Source: Belnapia rosea (GTDB lineage: Bacteria > Pseudomonadota > Alphaproteobacteria > Acetobacterales > Acetobacteraceae). From it: 64,000 bases of DNA. Where the stretch lies: assembly GCF_900101615.1 (NCBI RefSeq), contig NZ_FMZX01000002.1, positions 434,001-498,000 of the forward strand, in the 5' to 3' direction. The translations under genes were made by a program, and so were the position numbers. Of this stretch, positions 8,298 through 16,074 are shown piece by piece. The notes under the pieces are model-generated. The model was given only the letters and a program-made list of their open reading frames with translations. It had not been told where the DNA came from and made no database searches. Position 1 is the stretch's first letter. The number at the start of each line of letters is the position of its first letter.

Positions 8298-9212
8298 TCA
8301 GCGCGCCGAGAGCATCGCGGGTGGGATGAGGTCGGGCTTCGGCATCGGCTCGTCGCCGTTCTGCATCCGCCAATGGCTGCCATGGCTGTAGGACCAGAGC
8401 GTCGCCGGCAGATGCAGCCGCCGCAATTCCGGCAGCACGCGGGCCAGGTCGGCGGCCCAGGCGGCACGGTTGGTCTCATGCCCGAAGGCGCCGCCGAGCT
8501 CGCTCACGATGACCGGCATGCGGTTGCGGTCCCGCCAGGCGGCCACGGCCTGGAAGCGGTTCGGGTTGCCGGTGCCCTGGTAGTCATGCACCTCGGCGAT
8601 GGTGTTCGGGTCCTCGGGCAGGCTGCATTCGAGCAGCGAGGGCGCGCTGTTCCATTCCCGCCCACCCCACATCAGCAGGTGGCGCGGCGCTGCCCGGCGC
8701 ATCTCGGCGAGCAGCCGGTCGCGGACCGGCATCCAGCTCGCCGTGTCGTCAAAGACGGGTTCGTTGATGGCGGCGAGCACCACCATGCTCGGGTCGGTGC
8801 GCGCGCCGAAGAACTGCGCCCGGCTGCGCAGCCCGGCCCAGTCGCGCTCCGACCAGGGCTTCTTCTGGTAGTAGAAGTCCGCCATGCCGAGCAGCACCGG
8901 CAGGCCCGCGGCCACCGCATCCTGCACGGCGTTCAGGAACATGCCGGGGATTTCGAGCCCGGTGCCGGTCTGGCCGACCTCGGGCAGGAAGATCCGCACA
9001 TGGTCGAAGCCGGCGGCCCGGAAGCCACGCCACCAGCCAGCCCCCAGCCGGCGCGGCTGGTTGTCCTTGCTGATGGTGTACCAGCGCTCGAGATTGGCAC
9101 CGAGCCGGAGGTTGGCGATGCGCCTCCGGATCGGCGAAAGGTCCTGCGCCAGGGCCGGGCCCGCGAGGGCGCCGGCCAGCGGCAGGGCCAGGAGGCCACG
9201 GCGCGTCGGCAT
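8298..9212 (-). CDS. Secreted glycoside hydrolase family 5-like protein
   Basis: This is a predicted endoglycanase-like (cellulase, GH5) protein of 304 aa. Residues 1-22 form a signal peptide with an RR near the start, ending in LAQ. The TIM-barrel signatures are present: AAINEP with the likely acid/base Glu151, HDYQG (about 210-214), and IVSELGG with the likely nucleophile Glu238. It is the last gene of the type I secretion operon and starts 4 bp after the 94-aa gene. Polysaccharide loci often carry a periplasmic glycosidase that trims or releases polymer, and that is the likeliest role. Because it has its own Sec/Tat-like signal it is probably not itself a type I substrate. Confidence 0.8.
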   Translation of the reverse strand: MPTRRGLLALPLAGALAGPALAQDLSPIRRRIANLRLGANLERWYTISKDNQPRRLGAGWWRGFRAAGFDHVRIFLPEVGQTGTGLEIPGMFLNAVQDAVAAGLPVLLGMADFYYQKKPWSERDWAGLRSRAQFFGARTDPSMVVLAAINEPVFDDTASWMPVRDRLLAEMRRAAPRHLLMWGGREWNSAPSLLECSLPEDPNTIAEVHDYQGTGNPNRFQAVAAWRDRNRMPVIVSELGGAFGHETNRAAWAADLARVLPELRRLHLPATLWSYSHGSHWRMQNGDEPMPKPDLIPPAMLSAR

Positions 9213-9216
9213 GGGC

Positions 9217-9501
9217 TCAGCCGAAGCGGAAGGCGCCGGGCACGCTCGGCGGAGCCGCCTCGGGCGCCTCCGCCTGGGGTTGCGGCTGCTGCTCCTTCAG
9301 CTTCGCCTCGAGCTGCTTCAGCAACCCGGCGAGGCTGTTGACGAAGGAGGGTAGCTGGACGAGCGGCACCACCAGCTGGCCGCAGGGGAGGGGCCTCCCC
9401 TCAGCCCCGGTCTGCGCCAAGGTGAGCCGGGCAACGCCATAGGTCACGCTGGCGTCGAGGATACCGTCGGCGAAGATGGTCAGGCGGGCGTCGCTCATCA
9501 T
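9217..9501 (-). CDS. Small unknown protein in type I secretion operon
   Basis: I do not recognise this 94-aa protein. The N-terminal half looks like beta-strands (RLTIFADGILDASVTYGVAR), the middle has an amphipathic helix (LPSFVNSLAGLLKQLEAKLK), and the tail is rich in Pro, Gln and Ala. It has no signal peptide or membrane helix, so it should be cytoplasmic. It sits 5 bp after the HlyD gene and 4 bp before the glycosidase gene, so it is surely co-transcribed and may assist secretion or regulate the assembly. The start may be either of two adjacent ATGs (9501 or 9498). Confidence 0.7.
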   Translation of the reverse strand: MMSDARLTIFADGILDASVTYGVARLTLAQTGAEGRPLPCGQLVVPLVQLPSFVNSLAGLLKQLEAKLKEQQPQPQAEAPEAAPPSVPGAFRFG

Positions 9502-9506
9502 GGATC

Positions 9507-10916
9507 CTACTGTTCGCGGAAGGCGCGGTGGAAGCTGTCACGGATCGGCTGCGTGACGTAGCGGAAGAAGGTCCGCTCGCCGATCTTGATATGCGCCTCC
9601 ACCGGCATGCCGGGGGTGAGGAAGACATTGGACAGAGCAGCCAGCTGCTCCGGTTCGATCAGGATGAAGGCGCGGTAGTATTGCTGACGCGTCTGCTCAT
9701 TGGTGGTCACGTCCGCAGCGACCCAGGTCACCTCTCCGTGCAGGTAGGGCACCAACCGCTGCTTGAAGGCGGGCAGCCGCACCTCGGCATGGAGGCCGGG
9801 ATAGACCACGTCGATGTCGTTCGGCTGGACATTCACCTCGGCCACCAGCCGGTCATGCTCCGGCACCAGGTCCATCACCGGATCGCCCGGCTTCACCACG
9901 GCACCCAGGGTGAAGAGGCGCATGTTGACGATGGTGCCGTCCTCGGGCGCGGTGATGTCCCGCCGCGTCACCACATCGGTCGCGGCGCGGAGCCTTTCCT
10001 CCGCCTCGGCGAGTTTGCCGCGGACCTCGCGCAGCTCCTGCGAATTGTCCTGCATCCGCTGCTCGGTGGTCTGCTGGATCTGCTTGCGGGCCTCGGTGAT
10101 CGCGGCATTGGCCCGTTCGATCTGCCCGTTCAGGTCCTCGATGCTGCCCTCGAGCCCGGCGAAGCTGCGCTGCAGGGCGAGCAGCTGCGGCAGGCGCTGC
10201 AGGCCCTGGGTCACCAGGGTCCGCGTCATCTCCTCCTCCTGCTTGATCAGCGCGAGCTGGCGGCGGGTGGAGGCGAGCTGGCCCCGGGCGCCGGCGATGA
10301 CCGCCTGCTGCTGGTCGATCCGTGCCTGGAAGACCTGGATCTGGCTGTTCAGGCTGGCGGTCCGCGCCTCGAACAGGGCGCGCTGTCCGGCCATGCTGTC
10401 GAGCGCGCGGGCATTGCTGGCGGAGGTCAGCGCGGCGGGGAACGTCACCTCCCGCGCCTGGGCCAGTTCGGCGGTGAGGCGCGCATCCTGCGCCATCAGC
10501 GCCCAGCGCTGGGCGCGCTGCGTCTCGAGTGTCGCATCCGCCTGGATGTCGTCGAGGCGCACTAGGACCTGGCCCTTCTCGACCTTGTCGCCGTCCCGCA
10601 CCAGGATCTCGCGGACGATGCCGCCTTCGAGATGCTGGATGGTCCGCCGCGTGCCCTCGACGCGGATGGTGCCGGCGGCGATCGATGCCTCGGCCAGCGG
10701 CGCGAAGACCGCCCAGGCCCCGCCACCGACGACGAAGACCAGGAAGATGATCAGGCCGAAGACCATCGCACCGCGGGTGCGCGGCGCCGGGGCGTCGAGC
10801 AGTGGGTCGAAGGGGAAGGGCGGCAGCGTACCGCCCAGATCGGAGCGGATCGGCGCCAGCGCCCGTCCGGTCGTGGTGATGGCGGGCAGCTTGGCATCCT
10901 GCGTGGTGACGCTCAT
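9507..10916 (-). CDS. HlyD-family type I secretion periplasmic adaptor
   Basis: This membrane fusion protein (469 aa) links an ABC exporter to an outer-membrane channel. A cytoplasmic N-terminus is followed by one membrane helix at about residues 50-70, the first half of the lipoyl/barrel-sandwich domain (GTIRVEGTRRTIQHLEGGIV), a long coiled-coil hairpin of about 200 residues, and the second lipoyl half (DITAPEDGTIVNMRLFTLGA). The C-terminal beta-barrel portion holds the HlyD-type EPEQLAAL and LTPGMPVEAHIKIGERT. It overlaps the exporter gene by 4 bp, which indicates coupled translation. No TolC-type gene is adjacent. Confidence 0.92.
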   Translation of the reverse strand: MSVTTQDAKLPAITTTGRALAPIRSDLGGTLPPFPFDPLLDAPAPRTRGAMVFGLIIFLVFVVGGGAWAVFAPLAEASIAAGTIRVEGTRRTIQHLEGGIVREILVRDGDKVEKGQVLVRLDDIQADATLETQRAQRWALMAQDARLTAELAQAREVTFPAALTSASNARALDSMAGQRALFEARTASLNSQIQVFQARIDQQQAVIAGARGQLASTRRQLALIKQEEEMTRTLVTQGLQRLPQLLALQRSFAGLEGSIEDLNGQIERANAAITEARKQIQQTTEQRMQDNSQELREVRGKLAEAEERLRAATDVVTRRDITAPEDGTIVNMRLFTLGAVVKPGDPVMDLVPEHDRLVAEVNVQPNDIDVVYPGLHAEVRLPAFKQRLVPYLHGEVTWVAADVTTNEQTRQQYYRAFILIEPEQLAALSNVFLTPGMPVEAHIKIGERTFFRYVTQPIRDSFHRAFREQ

Positions 10917-12676
10917 CGAGCGGCGCTCCCTTCCAGGCGGGCAACGGGCGCATTGGCGACCTCGGCGGGGCGAGGCGGCGTCATCAGCCGCTTCAGCACC
11001 TCGGTGCGGGGGCCGAACATCTCCATCGCGCCATCCTTCAGCAGCAGCACCTTGTCGACGCCCTGCACCAGGGTCGGCCGGTGGGAGACGAGGATCACGG
11101 TGGTGTCCTGCGCCTTCAGCCGTTCCAGCGCCTGGGTCAGCGCGGCTTCGCTGTCGCCGTCGAGATTGCTGTTCGGCTCATCCAGCACGACGAGCTTCGG
11201 CCGGCCGAACATGGCCCGCGCCAGGCCGATCAGCTGGCGCTGGCCGCCCGAGAGGTACTGGCCGCTGTCGCCGATCTCGGTCTCATAGCCATTCGGCAGG
11301 CGGAGGATCATGTCGTGGCAGCCGGCGAGCTTCGCCGCCTCGTACACGGCCTCCGGCTCGGCCTCGGCCATGCGGGCGATGTTGCGGAAGACGGTGCCGT
11401 CGAACAGCTCCACATCCTGCGGCAGGTAGCCGACATGGCGGCCGAAATCCTCGCGCATCCACTGGTAGACATCGGCGCCGTCGAGCCGGACGGTGCCCGC
11501 GGTCGGCGCCAGCGTGCCGATCAGCAGGCGGATCAGCGTGGTCTTGCCGGCGGCCGAGGGGCCGATCACGGCCAGGCTCTCGCCCGGGGTGAGGGTGAAG
11601 TTCACGCCCTTGATCATGGCGACGCCCTGGCCCGGGAAGGCATAGGAGACGCGCTCGACCGAGACCTTGCCCACCGGCTCCGGCAGCGGCAGCCCGGGCG
11701 GGCGCAGGCGCGGCATGGCGAGGAAGCTCTGCAGCCGGCGGAAGCTCTGCCGGGCGGAGACAAGCTGCTTCCAGCCGCCGATCATCTGCTCCACCGGCGC
11801 CAGCGCCCGGCCCATGATGATCGAGCCGGCGATGGAGGCGCCCGAGGTCAGCTCCTGCTGCAGCACGAGGTAGGCACCGGCGCCGAGGATGCCGATCTGC
11901 ACCGCCAGGCGGCAGAACTTGGTCATGGCGACGAGGAAGGAGGCGCGGTCGGCGGCGCGCTGCTGCGGCCCCGTCATCGCCGCGACCGACTCCCGCCAGC
12001 GGCCGATGACCGAGGGCAGCATCCCCATGCTGTCGATCACCTCGGCATTGCGCGAGATGGCATCAGCCCGGCGCTGCGAGGCCATGGCGGCGGTATTGGC
12101 TTCCTTCAGCAGGGCGGAGGTGGAGACCTCGCTGGCGAGCGTCAGGCCGAACAGCACCACAGCGCCGCCGAGGGCGATGAAGCCCATCATGGGGTGGAGG
12201 AGGAAGATGACGCCGATATAGATCGGCACCCAGGGCACGTCATAGAGCGAGAGCGCACCGGGCGAGCCGAGATAGCCGCGGCAGACCGCGAGGTCCCGCA
12301 GGGCCTCCATCCGGTAGGGGCGGCCGCGCAGCGTGCTCTCGATCGCGCGGACGAAGCCCTCGGGCGCCACCCGGTGCTCGATCCAGCTACCGATCCGCTG
12401 CATCACCTTGCCTCGCACTCCCTCGAGCACTGCCAGCACCGCGATGGCAGCGATGGCGATGAGCGAAAGATAGAGCAGGGTATCCAGTGCCCGGCTCGAC
12501 AGGACGCGGTCGAAGACCTGCATCATGTAGACTGAGGTGGTGAGTTGCAGCAGGTTCACGACGCCGCTGAAGACGCCGACCAGGATGAACTGGCTGCGGC
12601 ATGCCTGCAGCGCCCGGCGCAGCGGGGTATCCGCTGCCATTTCGGTCCCAGGAAGAAGTGTGCGGGAATGGGACAT
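10913..12676 (-). CDS. Type I secretion ABC permease/ATPase (PrtD/HlyB type)
   Basis: This is a fused membrane and ATPase subunit (587 aa) that drives one-step export of an unfolded protein. Six helices span about residues 30-310. The nucleotide-binding domain has Walker A GPSAAGKTTLI (about 368-378), signature YLSGGQRQLIGLARAM, Walker B LVVLDEPNSNLD and the H-loop SHRPT. There is no N-terminal C39 peptidase or C39-like domain, which fits the PrtD/LapB-like class of RTX exporters. It overlaps the HlyD gene by 4 bp and lies 3 bp after the small membrane protein gene. No substrate gene is in the operon; the RTX protein at 59192 is a candidate. Confidence 0.92.
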   Translation of the reverse strand: MSHSRTLLPGTEMAADTPLRRALQACRSQFILVGVFSGVVNLLQLTTSVYMMQVFDRVLSSRALDTLLYLSLIAIAAIAVLAVLEGVRGKVMQRIGSWIEHRVAPEGFVRAIESTLRGRPYRMEALRDLAVCRGYLGSPGALSLYDVPWVPIYIGVIFLLHPMMGFIALGGAVVLFGLTLASEVSTSALLKEANTAAMASQRRADAISRNAEVIDSMGMLPSVIGRWRESVAAMTGPQQRAADRASFLVAMTKFCRLAVQIGILGAGAYLVLQQELTSGASIAGSIIMGRALAPVEQMIGGWKQLVSARQSFRRLQSFLAMPRLRPPGLPLPEPVGKVSVERVSYAFPGQGVAMIKGVNFTLTPGESLAVIGPSAAGKTTLIRLLIGTLAPTAGTVRLDGADVYQWMREDFGRHVGYLPQDVELFDGTVFRNIARMAEAEPEAVYEAAKLAGCHDMILRLPNGYETEIGDSGQYLSGGQRQLIGLARAMFGRPKLVVLDEPNSNLDGDSEAALTQALERLKAQDTTVILVSHRPTLVQGVDKVLLLKDGAMEMFGPRTEVLKRLMTPPRPAEVANAPVARLEGSAAR

Positions 12677-12679
12677 GCG

Positions 12680-13078
12680 TCAGCCTGCGAGGAGGCCGGT
12701 GACACCGGCCAGGGTTTCGGGGTGCAGCGCGAGCCAGCCGCCGGCGGCGACGAGGATCGCCAGGGCCACGAGGTTGGCGGCCACCAGGCGAAGGAAGCTC
12801 GGCGGGCGGCCGAGCCGGCCGAGTTGCTCGGCCACCGCTTCCTGCCGCAGCCGTTCGATGTTGTTGTGCAGGTAGCGCAGCGCGTGGTCGCAGAGTGCCG
12901 CCTCTGCCTCGCGCTGGCGGAGTGCGACCGTCTCGGGGCTGGCCTCCTCCTGCCGTTCGGCGGCGAGGGCGAAGGCCAGCAGCCCGGTCAGCCGGTCCTC
13001 CGAGCGGAAGGCCGCCGGGTCGGTGGGGGCTGTCACGGCCGGGGCTGGGCCCTGCCTGAGAGTCTCGACATTGGCCAT
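12680..13078 (-). CDS. Small single-span membrane protein, first gene of secretion operon
   Basis: I do not recognise this 132-aa protein. The ATG at 13078 has GGATGGAG about six bases upstream, which decides against the longer in-frame reading. The N-terminal 75 residues are soluble and helical with many Ala, Glu and Arg. A charged stretch RYLHNNIERLRQEAVAEQL is followed by one membrane helix at about 97-118 and a short tail. It lies 3 bp before the ABC exporter gene, so it is probably co-translated with it and may be an accessory subunit. Confidence 0.75.
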   Translation of the reverse strand: MANVETLRQGPAPAVTAPTDPAAFRSEDRLTGLLAFALAAERQEEASPETVALRQREAEAALCDHALRYLHNNIERLRQEAVAEQLGRLGRPPSFLRLVAANLVALAILVAAGGWLALHPETLAGVTGLLAG

Positions 13079-13467
13079 TGATAGGCTCCATCCTGGGCCG
13101 GCCATGGGGTACCCATGATACGCCGGATCCGGCGTATCGGGGTGAATATCCCGCACGGCTTGCTACGCGATCGCCCCGGGCCGAACACCTCGGGGCCGCA
13201 GCGCCTGGGGCGGCGCCTGATCGAATACGCACTCCGCCTTCCGTGAATTGCAACCCCAATCCGCCCAAGTTTCCCCAGGGTAACTACCAAAAAAATTATC
13301 ATCCCGTATCGATCCTGTCACGTGGTCATCCGCGGCGGCCAAGCCACACCTCAACCGTGAAATGGCGCGGCAGGCGGCAGGGATGGCAGTATGTGATCGT
13401 TGCATGCACACTCCCGCAGCGACCCGTGCTAGGGAGGCCGGGGGTTCATCATGACGGGGAAACAGTG
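13079..13467. promoter_or_regulatory. Divergent control region between secretion operon and outer-membrane barrel
   Basis: These 389 bp have no convincing gene. They contain an inverted repeat ATGGG-GTA-CCCAT (13104-13116) directly followed by a 22-bp perfect palindrome (13117-13138), close upstream of the leftward operon. A run of A/T around 13285-13305, unusual for this DNA, is the likeliest promoter area. I could not fix exact promoter boxes. Confidence 0.5.
13117..13138. repeat. 22-bp perfect palindrome
   Basis: Each half is GATACGCCGGA and its complement, with no spacer. It lies 39-60 bp before the start codon of the secretion operon and abuts a second inverted repeat at 13104-13116. 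It could be a dimeric regulator's operator or a hairpin in the mRNA leader. Confidence 0.75.
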
Positions 13468-14727
13468 GTGAAAAGCTTTCCAAGCTGGGGGTTGCTGGGA
13501 CTGATGGTGGCGGCCCTGCCGGTGGGCGAGGCCCGTGCCCAGCTCGGTGATTCGCCGGAGGTGGCCCGCGGCATCACCGTCGTGAACCGGCAGCGGCCGG
13601 ATTTCGACCCACTCGGCGTCCGCCTCGGCGGCTTCCGGCTGAACGGCGCGGTGGAGGCCGGGCCTGGCTGGGACAGCAACATCTTCGGCCGGCGCCGCAA
13701 CGTGGTCTCGGATGGCTTCGTCGAGGAGCGGGGCAATCTGAGCCTACGCAGCGACTGGACGACCCATGCGGCCGGCATCTCGGCCAATTCCGTCAACCGT
13801 CAGTATTTCAGCGAGAGCCGCCAGGACTGGAACGACTGGGACCTCGGCGGCTTCGGCCGCTACGACTTCTCGGCCGACACCGCCCTCCAGGCCGCCTACC
13901 GCCACTACCGGGCGCATCTCGACGTCTATAATTTCGACGTGCAGAGCGCCGGCATCGTCCAGCCCGTCGCCTACAATTCGGATGAGGTCTCGGTCGTCGG
14001 CAATACCCGGCTGAACCGCCTCGGGCTGATCGCCCAGGGCGTCTACCGGACCTTCGACTTCGAGGACACCGTCATCCGCAACACCCTGACTCCGGTGTCG
14101 CAGAACAGCTTCAACACGGCGATCGGCGCGGTCGGCGGCAGCTATTCCCTGGCGCCGGGCCGCAACATCACGACGATCGTCCGGGTTCAGGACATCAAGT
14201 ACACCGACAACATCTCGAGCCGCCGCGACAGCTTCACCTGGGAGGCGCTGGCCGGCTTCGACTATGATTTCGACGGCGTCTGGCAGGCCCGCGTGGCCCT
14301 CGGCTGGCGCCAGCGCGAGTATAGCGGCCCGAACCTGAAGACCCTGGAAGGCCCCGCGGTCGAGGCCGCCGTCACCTATGCGCCGACCCAGCTGACGACC
14401 GCCCGGTTCCGGCTGACGCGTACCATCGAGGAGTCCATCCGCCAGGACGCGGTCAGCTACCAACGGACCCAGATCGGCCTGACCCTCGATCATGAGTACC
14501 TGCGGAATGTCCTGCTCCAGGCCGACCTGCTTTATGATCGGCGCGAGTATGAAAGCCCGAACCAGACGGCAAGCGATGGCGTGCTGACGCTGACCGCCCG
14601 CTACCTGCTGAACCGCAATGCCACGGTGGTCGCGAGCTATGGCTATCGCCGGCGCATCGAGGCGACGGGCGGCTTCCAGGAGTTCGATCGCAACCTGCTC
14701 CAGCTCCGGCTCCGCCTTGCCATCTAG
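13468..14727 (+). CDS. Outer-membrane beta-barrel protein (BBP2-like)
   Basis: This 419-aa protein is predicted to be an outer-membrane beta-barrel of the putative beta-barrel porin 2 type often found in exopolysaccharide loci. The GTG at 13468 has GGGGAA six bases upstream and gives a clean Sec signal peptide (VKSFPSWGLLGLMVAAL, cleaved after ARA); GTG 13465 is an alternative. The mature part is a series of amphipathic strands with alternating aromatic residues (for example RYDFSADTALQAAYRHYRAH, LDHEYLRNVLLQADLLYDRR) and ends in LLQLRLRLAI. The last residue is not the classical Phe. It may help polymer pass the outer membrane. The WecB-like gene overlaps its 3' end. Confidence 0.8.
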   Translation: MKSFPSWGLLGLMVAALPVGEARAQLGDSPEVARGITVVNRQRPDFDPLGVRLGGFRLNGAVEAGPGWDSNIFGRRRNVVSDGFVEERGNLSLRSDWTTHAAGISANSVNRQYFSESRQDWNDWDLGGFGRYDFSADTALQAAYRHYRAHLDVYNFDVQSAGIVQPVAYNSDEVSVVGNTRLNRLGLIAQGVYRTFDFEDTVIRNTLTPVSQNSFNTAIGAVGGSYSLAPGRNITTIVRVQDIKYTDNISSRRDSFTWEALAGFDYDFDGVWQARVALGWRQREYSGPNLKTLEGPAVEAAVTYAPTQLTTARFRLTRTIEESIRQDAVSYQRTQIGLTLDHEYLRNVLLQADLLYDRREYESPNQTASDGVLTLTARYLLNRNATVVASYGYRRRIEATGGFQEFDRNLLQLRLRLAI

Positions 14728-15466
14728 CCTTCCTGTCCGGCGCCTGCTCGACCTCGATTTCGCCGACCTCCCGCTGCAGGGCATGCTCGCCCTGCTGGCG
14801 AAGCGGCCGGCGGAAGCGCCTTTCGGCTATATCGTGACCCCGAATGCGGACCATCTCGTCCGCCTCTCGCGCGACCCGGCGCTGCGGCCGCTTTATGACG
14901 AGGCGATGCTGCGCCTGCTCGACAGCCGGGTGGTGGCACGCATCGCCGGGCTGTTGGGCCTCGATGCGCCCGCCGTGGTGCCGGGCAGCGACCTGACCGC
15001 TGCCCTCATCGCCAGCCTGCCGCCGGATGAAAAGGTGACCGTGCTCGGCCTGCCGCCGACGGCGCTGGAGCAGCTGGCCTCTCGTACCGGCCTTCGCCGG
15101 ATTGCCCATCACAACCCGCCCATGGGCTTCGACCGGGATCCGGCCGCCTTCGAGGCGGCGGTGCGCTTCATTGAGGAGAATCCGGCCCGCTACAGCTTCC
15201 TTGCCGTCGGCTCGCCCCGGCAGGAGCGGGTGGCGCAGGCGGTCGCGGCCCGGGGCAGGGGGCGTGGCGTCGGTCTTTGCATCGGTGCGAGCCTGCTCTT
15301 CCTCACCGGGGAGGAGCGGCGGGCGCCCGGGCTCGTGCAGCGGGCCGGCATGGAATGGGCCTGGCGCATGTTGCAGGACCCGAAGCGGCTGGCGCGGCGC
15401 TACCTCGTGGACAGCCCGGCGATCATCGCACTGCTTCGGCGCGAGGCGCGGCAGCGGAAAGGGTGA
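14717..15466 (+). CDS. WecB/TagA/CpsF-family glycosyltransferase
   Basis: This GT26 enzyme (about 249 aa) transfers a sugar such as ManNAc or glucose onto a lipid-linked acceptor. Family features are YIVTPNADHLVRLSRDP near the N-terminus, a DSRVVARI segment in place of the usual DG, VVPGSDLTAALI, the FLAVGSPRQERVAQ motif and the GASLLFLTGEERRAP stretch before RAGMEWAWRML. The start is uncertain. A TTG at 14717 overlaps the barrel gene's last codons and keeps the domain complete; the first internal ATG (14783) would cut it. Translational coupling with the upstream gene would explain the weak start. Confidence 0.85.
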   Translation: MPSSLPVRRLLDLDFADLPLQGMLALLAKRPAEAPFGYIVTPNADHLVRLSRDPALRPLYDEAMLRLLDSRVVARIAGLLGLDAPAVVPGSDLTAALIASLPPDEKVTVLGLPPTALEQLASRTGLRRIAHHNPPMGFDRDPAAFEAAVRFIEENPARYSFLAVGSPRQERVAQAVAARGRGRGVGLCIGASLLFLTGEERRAPGLVQRAGMEWAWRMLQDPKRLARRYLVDSPAIIALLRREARQRKG

Positions 15467-15470
15467 GGGC

Positions 15471-15508
15471 GGCCGCTCCTGCGGCCAGCATTCGCCCCGG
15501 CTGGCGAA
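15471..15508. terminator. Tandem hairpins between convergent genes
   Basis: Two perfect 6-bp hairpins follow each other: GGCCGC-TCCT-GCGGCC (15471-15486) and TTCGCC-CCGGCT-GGCGAA (15491-15508). They start five bases after the WecB-like stop and precede the end of the small minus-strand gene. Confidence 0.55.
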
Positions 15509-15532
15509 ACCCGCTCCAGCCCCCTCCGTGCC

Positions 15533-15730
15533 CTATCCCCGCCGGCTGATCACCCGGGCCACCAGCATCAGCACGGCACCGAGCAGGATCACCCCGTAGG
15601 TCCGCGGATCGGCCCGCAAGGCATCGAGCGCCGCCTCGGGGATCCAGAGCAGCGCGTCCCAGCCGAAGAGATGGGCCAGCACGCCGACCAGCACCAGCAG
15701 CGTGCCGATACCCCAGAGAAGCCGTGCCAT
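15533..15730 (-). CDS. Small two-helix membrane protein
   Basis: I do not recognise a family for this 65-aa protein. It has two hydrophobic helices (LLWGIGTLLVLVGVLAHLF and TYGVILLGAVLMLVARVI) joined by a short amphipathic stretch, and ends in basic SRRG. It lies 6 bp downstream of the 16027 gene in the same direction and is probably in an operon with it and the glycosyltransferases upstream. Confidence 0.65.
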   Translation of the reverse strand: MARLLWGIGTLLVLVGVLAHLFGWDALLWIPEAALDALRADPRTYGVILLGAVLMLVARVISRRG

Positions 15731-15736
15731 CAGCGC

Positions 15737-16027
15737 CTACCCGGCCCGGAAGGCGATGGCGTTGCGCAAGGCATGCACGATGAGCTCCATCCGCCGTTCG
15801 AATCCCGCTGCCGCCCGAGGCCGCCCAGCCTCCTCGGCCCCGACCACGCCGCGCAGCACGGAGGCCTCGAGCTGTTGCGCCATATCCTCCATGGCCGCGA
15901 TTGCCCCTTCGGCCCCGCTGCCCTCCGCGGCGGCGCGCAGCACGGCGATCTCGCCGAAAGCCGCGGCCAGTGCCGTCTCCAGCGCGACGATCTCGCCGCG
16001 CAACTCATCGGTCCTGTCCTCGGGCAT
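15737..16027 (-). CDS. Hypothetical helical protein
   Basis: This is an unrecognised soluble protein of 96 aa, using the ATG at 16027 (MPEDRTDELRG), which has a GGTGG upstream. A longer in-frame reading to 16078 would overlap the preceding glycosyltransferase. It is almost entirely helical and rich in Ala and Glu, with a heptad-like start (LRGEIVALETALAAAFGEIA) and a basic, hydrophobic end. It sits between a GT2 gene and a small membrane protein gene; no function can be assigned. Confidence 0.55.
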   Translation of the reverse strand: MPEDRTDELRGEIVALETALAAAFGEIAVLRAAAEGSGAEGAIAAMEDMAQQLEASVLRGVVGAEEAGRPRAAAGFERRMELIVHALRNAIAFRAG

Positions 16028-16074
16028 CAGCGGTCCACCGAAAGGGTGGAAGGTGGGGTTACCCGGGCCAGGCC

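Noticed and set aside
8298-9212. The GH5 protein as substrate of the adjacent type I exporter.
   Set aside because: It has its own N-terminal signal peptide and no RTX repeats, so it should use the Sec or Tat route.
5625-9341. A 1238-codon open frame on the plus strand antisense to the ligase, then running past the acyltransferase and glycosidase.
   Set aside because: It crosses several well-supported genes on both strands; its translation is Gln/Arg/Ala/Pro-rich with no domain. Long antisense frames are expected in DNA this rich in G and C.
14014-14727. Minus-strand frame antisense to the beta-barrel gene.
   Set aside because: The plus-strand frame has a signal peptide and regular amphipathic strands; the antisense product has neither.
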